This document shows positions 1-8,873 of a DNA stretch of 64,000 bases, one piece after another. The position numbers and the translations under genes were made by a program. The stretch comes from Bdellovibrionales bacterium (GTDB taxonomy: Bacteria > Bdellovibrionota > UBA1018), in assembly GCA_018266355.1 (NCBI GenBank), contig JAFEAP010000005.1, positions 124,001 to 188,000 of the forward strand. Direction: 5' to 3'. Every line of letters starts with the position of its first letter. Position 1 is the first letter of the stretch. The notes beneath the pieces are model-generated. The model did no database searches. It saw only the letters and a list, made by a program, of their open reading frames with translations, and was not told where the DNA came from.

Positions 1-338
1 TCGGAAGGGTCCTTCCCCATGATGAGCGGGCAGAACTCGTCGCTTTCCGGCTTCGCCGTACAGGCGGTTTTCCACTTCTCGAACTCGTCGGGGGTGAGCA
101 CCCCGCGCTTCCAAGCCGCGTAAGTCCGGGCGGAATTCCGAACGCGAACGTGGAGTTCCTCGGGCTCGCGCTGGATACCGAGGAGGTTCCCTTCGATCAC
201 TTCGCGGAGGGTGACCTGGGGAGGCCCGCCCGCCGGGGCGTCGGTCGTCGTCGGAGCCGCGGCTTCGCCGGCGAAAAGGAGGCTCGAGGCGGCAAACGCA
301 CCGGCCAGTACCCCCAATGTAAAAGAGCGATCGATCAT
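1..338 (-). CDS. Exported protein of unknown function, N-terminal part only
   Basis: This gene is cut by the left edge of the window; about 112 codons are visible, starting at the ATG at 338-336. The product begins MIDRSFTLGVLAGAFAASSL and has a typical signal peptide ending near AGEAAA, followed by a Pro/Thr-rich linker. Further on are TYAAWKRGVLTPDEFEKW and a pair of cysteines (TAC...DEFCPLIMGK). A Cys-containing helical segment of this sort can precede a catalytic domain in exported cell-wall enzymes, but no catalytic motif is visible, so no function is assigned. It diverges from the 494 gene. Seen: signal peptide and reading frame. Inferred: periplasmic location. Confidence 0.6.
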   Translation of the reverse strand, partial: MIDRSFTLGVLAGAFAASSLLFAGEAAAPTTTDAPAGGPPQVTLREVIEGNLLGIQREPEELHVRVRNSARTYAAWKRGVLTPDEFEKWKTACTAKPESDEFCPLIMGKDPS

Positions 339-493
339 CCGTCTTTAAGTGTCGGCTCAGGGCGTCCGGCGAACAAGGGAGAGTTTTACCCATCGCAAAC
401 CGGCCTCGTCCCCGTCGCGAACTCTTTCGGGCCGGCCTTTACCCTCGCCAAAGGTTTGACGTTTTCGGACGGTTTCTGTACAGAGGGGGAACT

Positions 494-643
494 ATGGGAA
501 AAAGACTTTCGACGAAGCATAAAAAGACGCGCCGCGACACCGCTCGCGCTTACAACGAATCCGCCAAGGAGCCGTGGGACCACAAGGTCGCCCGCGCCCG
601 CTCGAAGAAAGCGCTGAAGAAAAAAGCCTATCCGATGACCTGA
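494..643 (+). CDS. Small, highly basic 49-aa protein
   Basis: This short ORF has a good Shine-Dalgarno sequence (AGGGGGA, 483-489) just before the ATG. The product starts MGKRLSTKHKKTRRDTARAY and ends KKKAYPMT. Nearly 40 % of residues are Lys or Arg, and there is no signal peptide or membrane segment. The composition suggests a nucleic-acid-binding or ribosome-associated protein, but no family is recognised. It lies 39 nt upstream of the ppx/gppA-like gene on the same strand, so the two may be co-transcribed. Codon use matches the neighbours. Confidence 0.55.
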   Translation: MGKRLSTKHKKTRRDTARAYNESAKEPWDHKVARARSKKALKKKAYPMT

Positions 644-682
644 TCCGCTTCGCAGGCCGCAGTTCGGGCCGCGGTCACCGCC

Positions 683-2206
683 ATGCGCGTAGCGATCATC
701 GATCTCGGAACGAACTCGGTCCGATTCGACGTCCATCAAATCGGTTCGAAAAACCAAGTCCGGCTTCTCCACCGCGAGAAGCTCATGGTCCGGCTCGGCC
801 AAGGCGTCTTCTCCGACGGCAAACTGAACGCCGAAGCTATCCGCCGAACGCTCCACGCCTTCGTCAGCTTCCGGAAAACGGCCGATGACTTCCGCGTCGA
901 ACGCGTGGTCGCTTTCGGCACCGCCGCCCTTCGCGAAGCCTCCGACGGCGCGCGCCTGCTGAATCTGATCCGCGAAAAATCCGGCATCGAGATCCGGGTG
1001 ATTTCCGGCGTCGAGGAAGCGAAACTCATCGCGCTCGGCGTGCTCCGGAACGAAAAAACTCCGAAGGGGCGCTTCGGCTTGATCGACATCGGCGGCGGTT
1101 CGACCGAGATCTCGATCGTACGCGGGAAGAAGCTCACGCACGCGAACAGCTTCTCGCTCGGCACCGCCCGACTCCAACAGGTATTCCTCCGGTCCTCGCC
1201 TCCGAAACCGGCGCCAGGTTCGGACGAAAAACCGATCGCCCAGCTCCGCAGTTACGTCCGTGCGGCGCTGCTCACGAAAATGCTCGCCGACCGCTGGCCG
1301 AAGGTCGATCGCCTCGTCGGATCTTCCGGCACCGTTCGTGCGATCGGGAAACTGATCAAGAAGGGCAAGGCCTCGAAGGTCGTCGAACGCCCGGAGCTGA
1401 AGAAGCTCGTGAAGCAGATGTCGAGCATGACCACGACGGAACTCCTCGGCATGCCGGGGATGGAAGCGAAGCGAGTCGACATGATCCTCGCCGGGGCGAT
1501 CCTGCTCGAGGAATGCATGAACGTCACCGGAGCGAAGAAGGTCTTCGCGACGGACTACTCGCTCCGCGACGGGATCCTCGAAGAGCAACTCGACGCGATC
1601 CGGAAGGAAGCGCGCTCCGGCCTCTCCATGCACCTCGCCGACGTGCGGGCGCGGGTGGAAAAGGTCCATCCGGAGATGGTCCACCTCGACGCGGTCACCG
1701 AACTCGCGGGCGATCTCTTCGATCGCACGCGCGCGCTCCACAAACTTCCGAAAGACTGGAAGCCTTACCTGACCGCCGCCGCGCTCCTCCACGACATCGG
1801 CGAAGTGATCAGCCCGACGAACCACGAGGTCCACTCCTACTACTTCGCGAAGAACGCGGATTTCACTCCGCTCGAGAAGTGGGAGTCCGAGTTCATCGCC
1901 CGACTCTGCCTCTATCACCGGGTCGGCAAACCCGAACTCGAGGGTCACCTCGGGAAAAACGGGAGCGCGAAAGAACGCAAACACGCGTTCGTCCGCCTGC
2001 TCGCGCTCCTCCGCATCGCGGACGCGCTCGATCGAAACCACCGCGGCCAGGTGGGGATCGGGTCCTTGAAAATTCGCCGTCAGGAAGTCCTGCTCACCCT
2101 GCGCGCCAAACGGGGCAGCGGAGACCTCGAACTCCTCCGCATCGAGCAGAAAAAGACCCTCTTCGAAGAGGTCTTTCGGCGGCGCCTCACGGTCCGCCTG
2201 CCTTAA
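683..2206 (+). CDS. Ppx/GppA-type phosphatase with C-terminal HD-like domain
   Basis: The 507-aa product has the exopolyphosphatase/guanosine-pentaphosphatase layout. The ASKHA phosphate-1 motif is at the N-terminus (AIIDLGTNSVRFDV, residues 4-17), the acidic pair is at VISGVEEAKLI (about 107-117) and the phosphate-2 glycine loop is LIDIGGGSTE (133-142). A C-terminal metal-dependent HD-like region contains LLHDIGEVISPTNHE from about residue 367. The family hydrolyses inorganic polyphosphate and/or converts pppGpp to ppGpp, linking phosphate storage to the stringent response. Residues alone do not decide between Ppx and GppA, so no symbol is given. The protein is cytoplasmic. The gene is followed by a two-component system on the same strand. 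Confidence 0.88.
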   Translation: MRVAIIDLGTNSVRFDVHQIGSKNQVRLLHREKLMVRLGQGVFSDGKLNAEAIRRTLHAFVSFRKTADDFRVERVVAFGTAALREASDGARLLNLIREKSGIEIRVISGVEEAKLIALGVLRNEKTPKGRFGLIDIGGGSTEISIVRGKKLTHANSFSLGTARLQQVFLRSSPPKPAPGSDEKPIAQLRSYVRAALLTKMLADRWPKVDRLVGSSGTVRAIGKLIKKGKASKVVERPELKKLVKQMSSMTTTELLGMPGMEAKRVDMILAGAILLEECMNVTGAKKVFATDYSLRDGILEEQLDAIRKEARSGLSMHLADVRARVEKVHPEMVHLDAVTELAGDLFDRTRALHKLPKDWKPYLTAAALLHDIGEVISPTNHEVHSYYFAKNADFTPLEKWESEFIARLCLYHRVGKPELEGHLGKNGSAKERKHAFVRLLALLRIADALDRNHRGQVGIGSLKIRRQEVLLTLRAKRGSGDLELLRIEQKKTLFEEVFRRRLTVRLP

Positions 2207-2313
2207 AAAGATCTTATATTTCGGTATCTTAAAGATTCCACAATTGCTCAATGGAGCCGAGCGAAAGTGAGGAAGATTCCCATTCCACCCGCTTTCTGAA
2301 AGGCTCGCTCAAC

Positions 2314-3003
2314 ATGGTCCAGCTCCTCCTCGTCGAAGACGATCCGATTCTTGGCCGCAGTCTCCACGTCACGCTGGAAACCGAAGGGTACGCCGTCGAT
2401 TGGGTCCAGTCGCTCTCCGGCGCGCGCGAAACGGTCCGCGCGAAGCAGCCGAACCTCTTCGTCCTCGACGTGAATCTTCCCGACGGTTCGGGTTACGACC
2501 TCCTCACCGAGATCCGGAAGGAACGGACCGACGTCCCCGTGATCCTCCTCACCGCGAAGACCGACGAAGACTCGGTCGTGCGCGGGCTGAACCTCGGCGC
2601 GAACGATTACGTGCGCAAACCCTTCGGCCAGAAGGAACTCCTCGCGCGGATCTCGAGCGCGCTGCGCATGCCGATGAACGCGGCGAAGGGCACGACGCTC
2701 AAATACGAGAGCCTCTCGATCGACCTCGAGAAGCGCCAAGTGAAGCACCAGGACCGGACCCTCGACGTGAACCGCCGCGAATTCGACATCCTCGTCCACC
2801 TCGTGCGCCACGCCGAAGCGGTCGTCACCCGCGAGTCGCTCCTGAACGCCCTCGACAAGGACGGCGAAATTTTCGACCGCACCATCGACTCCCACATCAG
2901 CCACCTCCGCGCGCGTTTCCGGAAGGGAGACGTGAACGATATTCAGATCAACTCGATCTACGGCGTCGGCTATCGTTTGGAGAAAAAAGGCGGGACCGCT
3001 TAA
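2314..3003 (+). CDS. OmpR/PhoB-family response regulator
   Basis: The start is placed at the ATG at 2314, so that the receiver begins MVQLLLVEDD as in the family. An upstream in-frame ATG at 2251 would add 21 non-homologous residues and has no Shine-Dalgarno sequence. The 229-aa product has a receiver domain with acidic residues D9/D10, phospho-acceptor D52 (FVLDVNLPDG), T80 and K102 (VRKPFG). A C-terminal winged-helix DNA-binding domain contains RTIDSHISHLRARFRK and ends in the typical YGVGYRLE strand. It is phosphorylated by the kinase encoded 9 nt downstream. The AT-rich gap at 2207-2250 probably carries its promoter. Confidence 0.92.
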   Translation: MVQLLLVEDDPILGRSLHVTLETEGYAVDWVQSLSGARETVRAKQPNLFVLDVNLPDGSGYDLLTEIRKERTDVPVILLTAKTDEDSVVRGLNLGANDYVRKPFGQKELLARISSALRMPMNAAKGTTLKYESLSIDLEKRQVKHQDRTLDVNRREFDILVHLVRHAEAVVTRESLLNALDKDGEIFDRTIDSHISHLRARFRKGDVNDIQINSIYGVGYRLEKKGGTA

Positions 3004-3012
3004 ACTAGGCGT

Positions 3013-4476
3013 ATGCTCCATACCCGGATCTTTCGCCGGCATTACCTGATCACGGCCATCGTCTTGATCGCGTTCGTGATCACGGGTCACTTCGCGAACC
3101 TGACGCTGATGCGGATGGGCCAGCCGCCGCGGATCGACCAGCCTCTCTTCTTCGCGAAGATCATCCGCTCGCTCGACGCGAAGGATCCCGTCCACGGGCT
3201 CCAACTCCTCGAGGCCGCGCGACCGCACGGCGGGCCGTCGTGGAACCAAGCGATCGCCGACGAAAACGGCAAGATCCTCTACCCGCCCGATCGGGCGGGA
3301 ACCGCGGCCTGGACGGGCAAACCGCCCCCCCTTTCCGAAGGCGAGGTCCATTCGGATCCCCCGCCGCCCGGGGACATTCCGCGCGCACTCACCGGTTTCT
3401 TCGCGAGCTTCGGCGGCCGGATCCCTCCGCCGCCCCAGGACGGGATCGTGCGCCTCTACTCGAATCCCCCCCGCTACCTCATCACGAAACGCGTCTTCGC
3501 TCCGCCTCCCGGCGCGAAGCCCGTATTCTTCTCTTTCGCGATCCTCCTCACCTCGATTCTCGGGGGCGCGGGGGTTTCCCTTCTGATCCTCTTCCGTTCG
3601 CTGCGGAACAAAGCCGCCCTCGCCGACGAAGTCATCGCCGAACTCCAATCCGGAAACCTGAAAGCGCGTTTCCCGATCGACCGAGTCGACGAAATCGGGC
3701 AGACGATGCTGCGGTTCAATCGCATGGCCGAGGAGATCGAACGCCTGGTCGAGCGGCTCCGCACGACCGAGCAGTCGCGGATGCAGCTCCTCCAGGAGCT
3801 CGGGCACGACCTTCGCACGCCGGTCGCCTCGCTCAAGAACATGCTCGAAACCCTCGCGACGAAAGGCGCCTCGCTCGAACCGAAAGTCGGCCGCGAGCTG
3901 ATGGACCTATCCCGCAGCGAGGTCGACTATTTCGAGCGCCTGATCGAGGACTTGCTCGTTCTCGCCCAGATCGGGGAGCCGAATTACCAATGCGTCCGCG
4001 AACCGACCGACCTGTCCTCGCTCGTCGAGGAAGAGGCCGAGCTCCTCCTCTCGCGCCGGGGCTCGACGGAGGGCCGGAAAATCGACGTCGTCCGTCCCGA
4101 CGAACCCGTCCAGGTCTGCGGCGACGCGCACCTCCTCCGCCGCGCGGTTCGGAACGCCCTCGAAAACGCTTACGATTTCTCGAAGGAAACGATCACCGTC
4201 GAATTCGGCCGCGAGAACGGCAGCCTCGCCCGGCTCGAAGTCCGCGACGACGGTCCGGGGTTTTCGGACGAACAGCTCGCGAAGTTCGGCGAACGCCGCA
4301 TGACCCGGAAACTCGGACCGCGCCGGGAAGGCGGGCGTATCTCGATCGGCCTCGGATCCGTGATCATGAAGACGATCCTCGATATTCACCGTGGCTCGCT
4401 CTCCGCCGAGAATTGGCAGGGTTCCGACGGACGCTCCGGCGGCGCGCGCGTGATTTTACGCGTTCCCGCGGCTTGA
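3013..4476 (+). CDS. Membrane sensor histidine kinase, partner of the upstream regulator
   Basis: The 487-aa product has a first membrane span at about residues 10-30 and a periplasmic sensor region of about 135 residues that is unusually rich in proline. A second span is at about 171-194, followed by a HAMP-like segment. The HisKA H-box is LGHDLRTPVAS (phospho-accepting H265), and the HATPase region has an N-box (RRAVRNALENAYD, N385), a G1 box (RDDGPGF) and a G2 box (GLGSVI). It is an inner-membrane sensor that phosphorylates D52 of the adjacent OmpR-type regulator. Only 9 nt separate the two genes. The ligand cannot be told from the sequence. Confidence 0.92.
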   Translation: MLHTRIFRRHYLITAIVLIAFVITGHFANLTLMRMGQPPRIDQPLFFAKIIRSLDAKDPVHGLQLLEAARPHGGPSWNQAIADENGKILYPPDRAGTAAWTGKPPPLSEGEVHSDPPPPGDIPRALTGFFASFGGRIPPPPQDGIVRLYSNPPRYLITKRVFAPPPGAKPVFFSFAILLTSILGGAGVSLLILFRSLRNKAALADEVIAELQSGNLKARFPIDRVDEIGQTMLRFNRMAEEIERLVERLRTTEQSRMQLLQELGHDLRTPVASLKNMLETLATKGASLEPKVGRELMDLSRSEVDYFERLIEDLLVLAQIGEPNYQCVREPTDLSSLVEEEAELLLSRRGSTEGRKIDVVRPDEPVQVCGDAHLLRRAVRNALENAYDFSKETITVEFGRENGSLARLEVRDDGPGFSDEQLAKFGERRMTRKLGPRREGGRISIGLGSVIMKTILDIHRGSLSAENWQGSDGRSGGARVILRVPAA

Positions 4477-4574
4477 GGCTCCACGGTCGTTCCGCTTTCG
4501 TTCCATTCTAGGAGCACGATCTTCGGATATTTTCTCTTTCGTTCGATTCCTCCGAATCGGACGAAAGGAAGTCC

Positions 4575-5132
4575 ATGAATCGCTCGATGATCGTCCTGAC
4601 CCGAAAGTCGTCTCCTTGGATCGCCCTCGCCCTCGTCGCCTCCGCGCTCGGAGCGGCCCCCTTCTCCGCCCACGCGTCCGAACGTTCGGACCGCGCGTCG
4701 TGCGCGAAGGCCCGCCCGACCGCCGACGAACGGAAGCAGATCCAAGCCGCGTACCTCGACGCCGAGAAGGTACGCGTCGGGCTCGCGGCCGATCTGAAAC
4801 TCGCCCTGCTCGACGAAAAGCAACTTCTCTCGAGCGCCGACGCGACCTTCGACGCCGCCCAAGCCGCGAGCGCGAAGACCGCGGACGCCCGCGCGAAACT
4901 CGGCGCGGTGAAGGACAAGCTCCGGAATACGATCCTCTACTCGATCCTGAAACCCGAGAACCGGGGGTTGGCCGCGAAGTGCTTCGCCCTCGGCCAGTCG
5001 GACGCCCGACGAAACTCGCGCGGACGCCGTCCCTCGCGTGACGGCGGCTCGGGCTCGTCGACCGACGCGGGCGGCTCCGACGCCGGGAATCCCGATGCGG
5101 GCGACGCCGGCGACGGTCTCGCGACGAACTAA
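4575..5132 (+). CDS. Exported protein with Gly/Asp/Ala-rich C-terminus, unknown function
   Basis: The 185-aa product has a Shine-Dalgarno AGGAAG just upstream. A signal peptide (hydrophobic core IALALVASALGAAPF) is probably cleaved after SAHA. A central helical region has many charged residues (ERKQIQAAYLDAEKVRVGLA) and two cysteines. The C-terminus is low-complexity, with DAG-type repeats (GGSDAGNPDAGDAGDG). Such tails are usually flexible surface or periplasmic linkers. No family is recognised. An alternative start at the second Met (4587) is possible. The gene ends before a strong bidirectional terminator shared with the convergent glutaredoxin operon. Confidence 0.6.
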   Translation: MNRSMIVLTRKSSPWIALALVASALGAAPFSAHASERSDRASCAKARPTADERKQIQAAYLDAEKVRVGLAADLKLALLDEKQLLSSADATFDAAQAASAKTADARAKLGAVKDKLRNTILYSILKPENRGLAAKCFALGQSDARRNSRGRRPSRDGGSGSSTDAGGSDAGNPDAGDAGDGLATN

Positions 5133-5177
5133 TCCGCCGCTCGAACGCATCACTCGAAGTATAGGCCATCAAAGCAA

Positions 5178-5209
5178 AGGCCCGGTTCGCCAGACGGCGG
5201 ACCGGGCCT
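5178..5209. terminator. Bidirectional intrinsic terminator
   Basis: A 14-bp stem pairs AGGCCCGGTTCGCC with its complement around an AGAC loop, the only imperfection being one G-T pair. It lies between convergent genes, with T-rich sequence on both sides (CTCATTTTA on +, TTTGCTTTG on -). Confidence 0.8.
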
Positions 5210-5230
5210 CGCTCATTTTAGAAGATCGAC

Positions 5231-5545
5231 TTAGGCTTTCAGGGCTTCCTGGAGCTCGCCACGCTCGAACATCTCGGTGACGATGTCGCAGCCGCCGACG
5301 AACTGGCCGTTGATGAAGATCTGCGGGACGGTCGGCCACTTCGTGAAGTCTTCGAGGGCGTCCCAGAGCGGATCGTCCGCGAGCACGTCGACGCCGACGA
5401 CGTCCGTCGCGCCGGCCGCCTTCAGGACCTGAACCGCGCGCGAGGAAAAACCGCACTGCGGGAACTGGGGCGTGCCCTTCATGAAGATCACGACCTTGCT
5501 CGATTTGACCTTTTCTTCGACTTTCGGAACGAGGGGATGAGCCAT
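5231..5545 (-). CDS. grxD: Monothiol glutaredoxin, Grx4/GrxD family
   Basis: The 104-aa product has the CGFS active site typical of monothiol glutaredoxins (C31, in QFPQCGFSS). Other glutathione-binding features are K23 (FMKGTP), the WPTVPQIFINGQFVGG cis-proline segment and the following GGCD. These proteins ligate a bridging [2Fe-2S] cluster with glutathione and deliver Fe-S clusters or take part in iron sensing with BolA proteins. A GGAGG Shine-Dalgarno sequence is formed inside the last codons of the bolA-like gene, which ends only 6 nt upstream. The two are therefore translated as a pair, as expected for Grx4-BolA partners. Confidence 0.93.
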   Translation of the reverse strand: MAHPLVPKVEEKVKSSKVVIFMKGTPQFPQCGFSSRAVQVLKAAGATDVVGVDVLADDPLWDALEDFTKWPTVPQIFINGQFVGGCDIVTEMFERGELQEALKA

Positions 5546-5551
5546 GATGAA

Positions 5552-5809
5552 TTAACCTCCGATGTACTTTTTGTATTGATCCGGGCTGAACGTCCGCATC
5601 GTGAGGGCGTGGACTTCGCCGGAATCGATCTCGGCTTGGAGCGTGCCCATGACCATGCGGTGCTGTTCCATCATCATCTTTCCTTCGAAGGAAGGCGAGA
5701 TGATGATCGCTTGATAATGATCCATCGTACCGGTGAGGTCGATGATTTCCGCTTCGGTCCCGGGACCGAGCTTTTCCTGGATGCGCAGCTTAACCTGCTC
5801 GGGCGTCAT
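5552..5809 (-). CDS. BolA-family protein
   Basis: The 85-aa product begins MTPEQVKLRIQEKLGPGTEA and carries the BolA signature region FEGKMMMEQHRMVMG with the conserved histidine (H50), followed by GEVHALTMRTFSPDQY. BolA proteins form cluster-bridged heterodimers with CGFS glutaredoxins in iron homeostasis and Fe-S cluster delivery. The length and composition place it in the short BolA/IbaG-type group. It is the first gene of the pair with the glutaredoxin gene 6 nt downstream. The ATG at 5809 was chosen because the longer open frame upstream lacks homology. Confidence 0.9.
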   Translation of the reverse strand: MTPEQVKLRIQEKLGPGTEAEIIDLTGTMDHYQAIIISPSFEGKMMMEQHRMVMGTLQAEIDSGEVHALTMRTFSPDQYKKYIGG

Positions 5810-5847
5810 ATGCCCGTTTCGTACCCGAAAGCCCCTCGAAAACCCAC

Positions 5848-6543
5848 CTATTTCTGATCGTTTCCGGCGGGAATCCGCCGTTTTTCGTAACGGCTGAGGT
5901 CGATGGAGAGACGGGAAAAGAGCTCGTCGCGATCGGCGCGCAAGATCCCGAGGCGGTGCGTGAGCGCGGGATCCGTCGAGAGATCCCGGTTCGCGGCGAG
6001 GAACTTCTCGTCCTTGCGCCAATTCTTGATCCAGAGGTCGACGAGGTTCGCGTAGTATCTGCGTTTCAGCGCGATTTCGGGGGTCTCTTCCGAGCTCGGC
6101 GCGGAGGAACCGTCGAGGGCCGAAAGATCCACCCGTCCGCCGGTTTGGACCAGCACGGCCTTCATTTCTTCGTTCAGGTATTCGAGCAGGTCGGCGCGCG
6201 TCTCGACTTTTTCCGAACGGGAACGCGCGAACTCGTCCGAGGACGCGGCGACCGCGGCGATCGTCGAGAGATAATAGATCCGTGCCGTCATGGACGCGTG
6301 GCGGAGGCGGTCCTCGTCGATGATCATCGCGCGGGCGCAGGCGGCGATGCGGTTCAAGGGCGAGTTCGGGCAGCTCCGACCGACGTTCTCGGGCGAGAAA
6401 CGTTCTCGGAAACGCACGAGCTCGCGCACTTCCCATCCCGCGGTGATCGACGCGCGCAGACTCGGCGAAACGGCGACGACGAGCGTACCGAGTCCGATCG
6501 CGACGGCGGCGGTTTTGAAGATCCACTTCTCGGGAAGCCTCAC
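5848..6543 (-). CDS. Single-span membrane-anchored protein of unknown function
   Basis: The GTG at 6543 is chosen as start because a clear GGAGG precedes it. It also avoids the long overlap with the upstream kinase gene (stop at 6596) that a farther start would create. The 231-aa product begins VRLPEKWIFKTAAVAIGLGT, a positive N-terminus followed by one membrane span (about residues 9-27). The rest is a mostly helical, charged domain with a conserved-looking CPNSPLNRIAACARAM segment. The topology predicts a periplasmic C-terminal domain. No family is recognised. It is probably co-transcribed with the kinase. Confidence 0.6.
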   Translation of the reverse strand: MRLPEKWIFKTAAVAIGLGTLVVAVSPSLRASITAGWEVRELVRFRERFSPENVGRSCPNSPLNRIAACARAMIIDEDRLRHASMTARIYYLSTIAAVAASSDEFARSRSEKVETRADLLEYLNEEMKAVLVQTGGRVDLSALDGSSAPSSEETPEIALKRRYYANLVDLWIKNWRKDEKFLAANRDLSTDPALTHRLGILRADRDELFSRLSIDLSRYEKRRIPAGNDQK

Positions 6544-6595
6544 GCGGCCCTCCTCCGCCTTCTTTTCGGCGGGCGGGCCCTCGAGCTTAACCCGT

Positions 6596-8740
6596 CTAGG
6601 ATTTGACGCCGGCGGCGGGAATCTCGACGAAGAAGGTCGATCCGACCTCGGGCTCGCTCTCGACCCAGATCTCACCACGGTGCCCGAGCACGATCTGCTT
6701 CGAGATATAAAGACCGAGGCCGAGGCCGCTGATGTTCCGGTTCGAAACCGCCCGCTCGAACCGGTCGAAGATCCGGTCGATGACCGCGGCGTCGATCCCG
6801 ATTCCCCGGTCCTTCACTTCGAGGCGCACTCGGTCGCCCCGACGAACGACGGTCACGCGTACGGGCTTACCCGCTCCGTATTTCACGGCGTTCGAGAGGA
6901 GATTCACCACGACCTGCTCGATGCGGAACGGATCGCAGTCGACCTCGGTATCTCCGGCCGGCGTGAATTCGATCGGCGCGCTCTCGGAGAACGGATCGCC
7001 GAAACGGTCGATGACGTCGGCGACGAGGTCCGAGAAATCGCAGCGCTGAAACGCGTAATTCAGCTTTCCCGCTTCGATGCGCGAGATATCGAGGAGGTTT
7101 TCGATCAACTCGACCAAGCGGTCGATCTGGCCGAGGGAGGCGTCGAGGGCTTTAGCGAGCTTCTCGGGCGTGGGCGCGATGCCCCGGTCGACGTCCACTC
7201 GGCGACGGGTGAGTTGGAGTTGGAGCTTCAGCGAGGTGATCGGCGTCTTCAGCTCGTGCGACGCGATCGAAAGGAATTCGCTGCGGGCTTGGACGGCGAC
7301 CCGGGCTTGTTCGTAGAGGCGCGCGTTCTCGATCGAGATGCCGGCTCGGCGGCCGAGCTCCTCGACCGTCGCGAGATCCTCCGGCTGGTACTTCCGCGCG
7401 GAGTGGCCGTAGACGAGCGAAATCGCCCCGACCGTCTGGTCGCGGATCTGGATCGGAACGAGGATCGCCGAACTCGTGCCGAGCTTCGACATGAGTTCGT
7501 AGTGACGCTCGTCCCGCGCCGCGCGCCGAAGGAGCGAATCGTCGACGATCGGCGTATAGAGCGAAACGCCCGTCCGAATGACCTCGGCGATCCCGTTCGT
7601 ACGATCGGCGTCGACGGGATAGTCCCGGAAGAGTTCGTCGATGAGCGCGCGCTTCTCGCGATTCGAGTGCACGGCGGCCATGCGCCGAAGCCCCCCGCCC
7701 TCGTCTTTCACGGTGATCGTGCACCAGTCGGCGAAACTCGGGACGGAAAGTTCGGCGAGCTGCTGGAGCGTCTTCTCGTATTCGAGGGAAGCGGAGAGGC
7801 AGGTGCTCGCCTCGGCGAGAAAGCGGAAACGACCGGCGGCGCGGTCGGCCTCGATCCGCGCGGCCTTCTCGTGGACGAGGCGCACGCGTTGCTCCTCGGC
7901 ACGTTTGTACTCGGTGATGTCCTCGGAGATACCGAGGAGGTATTCCGGTTTCCCGTCCGAGCCGAAAAGCGGGATCTTTTTCGTGTGCAGGACCCGGATC
8001 CCCGACTTCGTCTGGATCAGCTCTTCCGGAATGTCGACGATCTCGTGCCCGCGCAGAACCGCCCGGTCCTTCTCGGTGAAAAAGTCGGCCTGATCCTTCG
8101 GGAAGAAGTCGTAGTCGTTCTTGCCGAAGAGCTCGTCGCGCGAAAGCCCGAGGAGCTCCTCGCCCGCCCGGTTGAAGCGCACGAAGCGCAGGTCGCGGGC
8201 GTCCTTCACGAAGACCATGTTCGGCAGGTTCTCGATGAGCGAGTCGAGGAACGCGTGCGATTTCGAAAGGGCCTCGCTGCGCTCGAAGACGATGCGTTCG
8301 AGTTCCTCGCTCGTGCGCCGGAGGGTCTCCTGCGCGCGTTTCCGCTCCGTGATATCGAACGTCGTACCGACCATCCGGCGGAGCTTCCCGTTTTCGTCGA
8401 AGTACGGACGCCCCCGCCCTTGGACCCACCGGATCCCGCCGTCGGGCAGAAGCACGCGGTGTTCGGTCGTGTGATCGCGCTTCTCGGCGATCGCTTTCGC
8501 GAGCTCCTTCTCCATCGAGGCGAATTCATCCGAAGGCACTCGATCGCGGTAAGCCTCGTAAGTACCGGGAAACGTACCCGGCTCGAACCCGAAGAGTCGC
8601 TCGAGGGTTTCCGACCAGGTCAGGCGACCGCTCGCGACGTCCCAGTCCCAGATCCCCATGCCGGCCGCACTCAGGGCGAGATTGAGCCTTTCTTCGCTTT
8701 CGTGAAGGGCTTCGAGATTGATGCGGGTCTGGGTGCTCAA
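6596..8740 (-). CDS. Soluble hybrid-sensor histidine kinase, PAS-PAS-GAF-HisKA-HATPase
   Basis: The 714-aa product has no membrane span. A first PAS domain with PAC motif (GMGIWDWD ... GTTFDITERKRA, about residues 25-140) is followed by a second PAS (NLPNMVFVKDA ... GISEDITEYKRA, about 165-285). A GAF domain (about 310-480) precedes a HisKA domain with H-box SIASHELKTPI. The HATPase domain has N-box QVVVNLLSNAVKY, DRGIGID and GLGLGLYISKQI. It starts at a TTG (8740) preceded by GGAGGA. It is an orphan cytoplasmic kinase: no response-regulator gene is adjacent. Signals are probably sensed by PAS-bound cofactors or GAF ligands, but no haem or flavin motif could be confirmed. Confidence 0.9.
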   Translation of the reverse strand: MSTQTRINLEALHESEERLNLALSAAGMGIWDWDVASGRLTWSETLERLFGFEPGTFPGTYEAYRDRVPSDEFASMEKELAKAIAEKRDHTTEHRVLLPDGGIRWVQGRGRPYFDENGKLRRMVGTTFDITERKRAQETLRRTSEELERIVFERSEALSKSHAFLDSLIENLPNMVFVKDARDLRFVRFNRAGEELLGLSRDELFGKNDYDFFPKDQADFFTEKDRAVLRGHEIVDIPEELIQTKSGIRVLHTKKIPLFGSDGKPEYLLGISEDITEYKRAEEQRVRLVHEKAARIEADRAAGRFRFLAEASTCLSASLEYEKTLQQLAELSVPSFADWCTITVKDEGGGLRRMAAVHSNREKRALIDELFRDYPVDADRTNGIAEVIRTGVSLYTPIVDDSLLRRAARDERHYELMSKLGTSSAILVPIQIRDQTVGAISLVYGHSARKYQPEDLATVEELGRRAGISIENARLYEQARVAVQARSEFLSIASHELKTPITSLKLQLQLTRRRVDVDRGIAPTPEKLAKALDASLGQIDRLVELIENLLDISRIEAGKLNYAFQRCDFSDLVADVIDRFGDPFSESAPIEFTPAGDTEVDCDPFRIEQVVVNLLSNAVKYGAGKPVRVTVVRRGDRVRLEVKDRGIGIDAAVIDRIFDRFERAVSNRNISGLGLGLYISKQIVLGHRGEIWVESEPEVGSTFFVEIPAAGVKS

Positions 8741-8804
8741 AGGGGGTCCTCCTCCCCCACGTTTACCGTGAATCCGAGTGAAATGACGAGGTTTTCTCCC
8801 CCAC

Positions 8805-8831
8805 TTGACAAGGGCCCACTAAATCTAATAC
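8805..8831 (+). promoter_or_regulatory. Possible sigma-70-type promoter of the small membrane-protein genes
   Basis: A perfect TTGACA at 8805-8810 is followed by an AT-rich segment (TCTAATAC, 8824-8831) about 43-50 nt before the first small ORF. The spacing is short (13-15 bp depending on the hexamer chosen), so the -10 assignment is weak. Confidence 0.35.
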
Positions 8832-8873
8832 GGTGCGTCAAGGTCCGATTCATTCGAGTCGGGAGGGGGACCG

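Noticed and set aside
456..484. TTGACG-N17-TACAGA promoter-like pair before the 49-aa gene
   Set aside because: It would place transcription start inside the ribosome-binding site, and the -10 match is poor.
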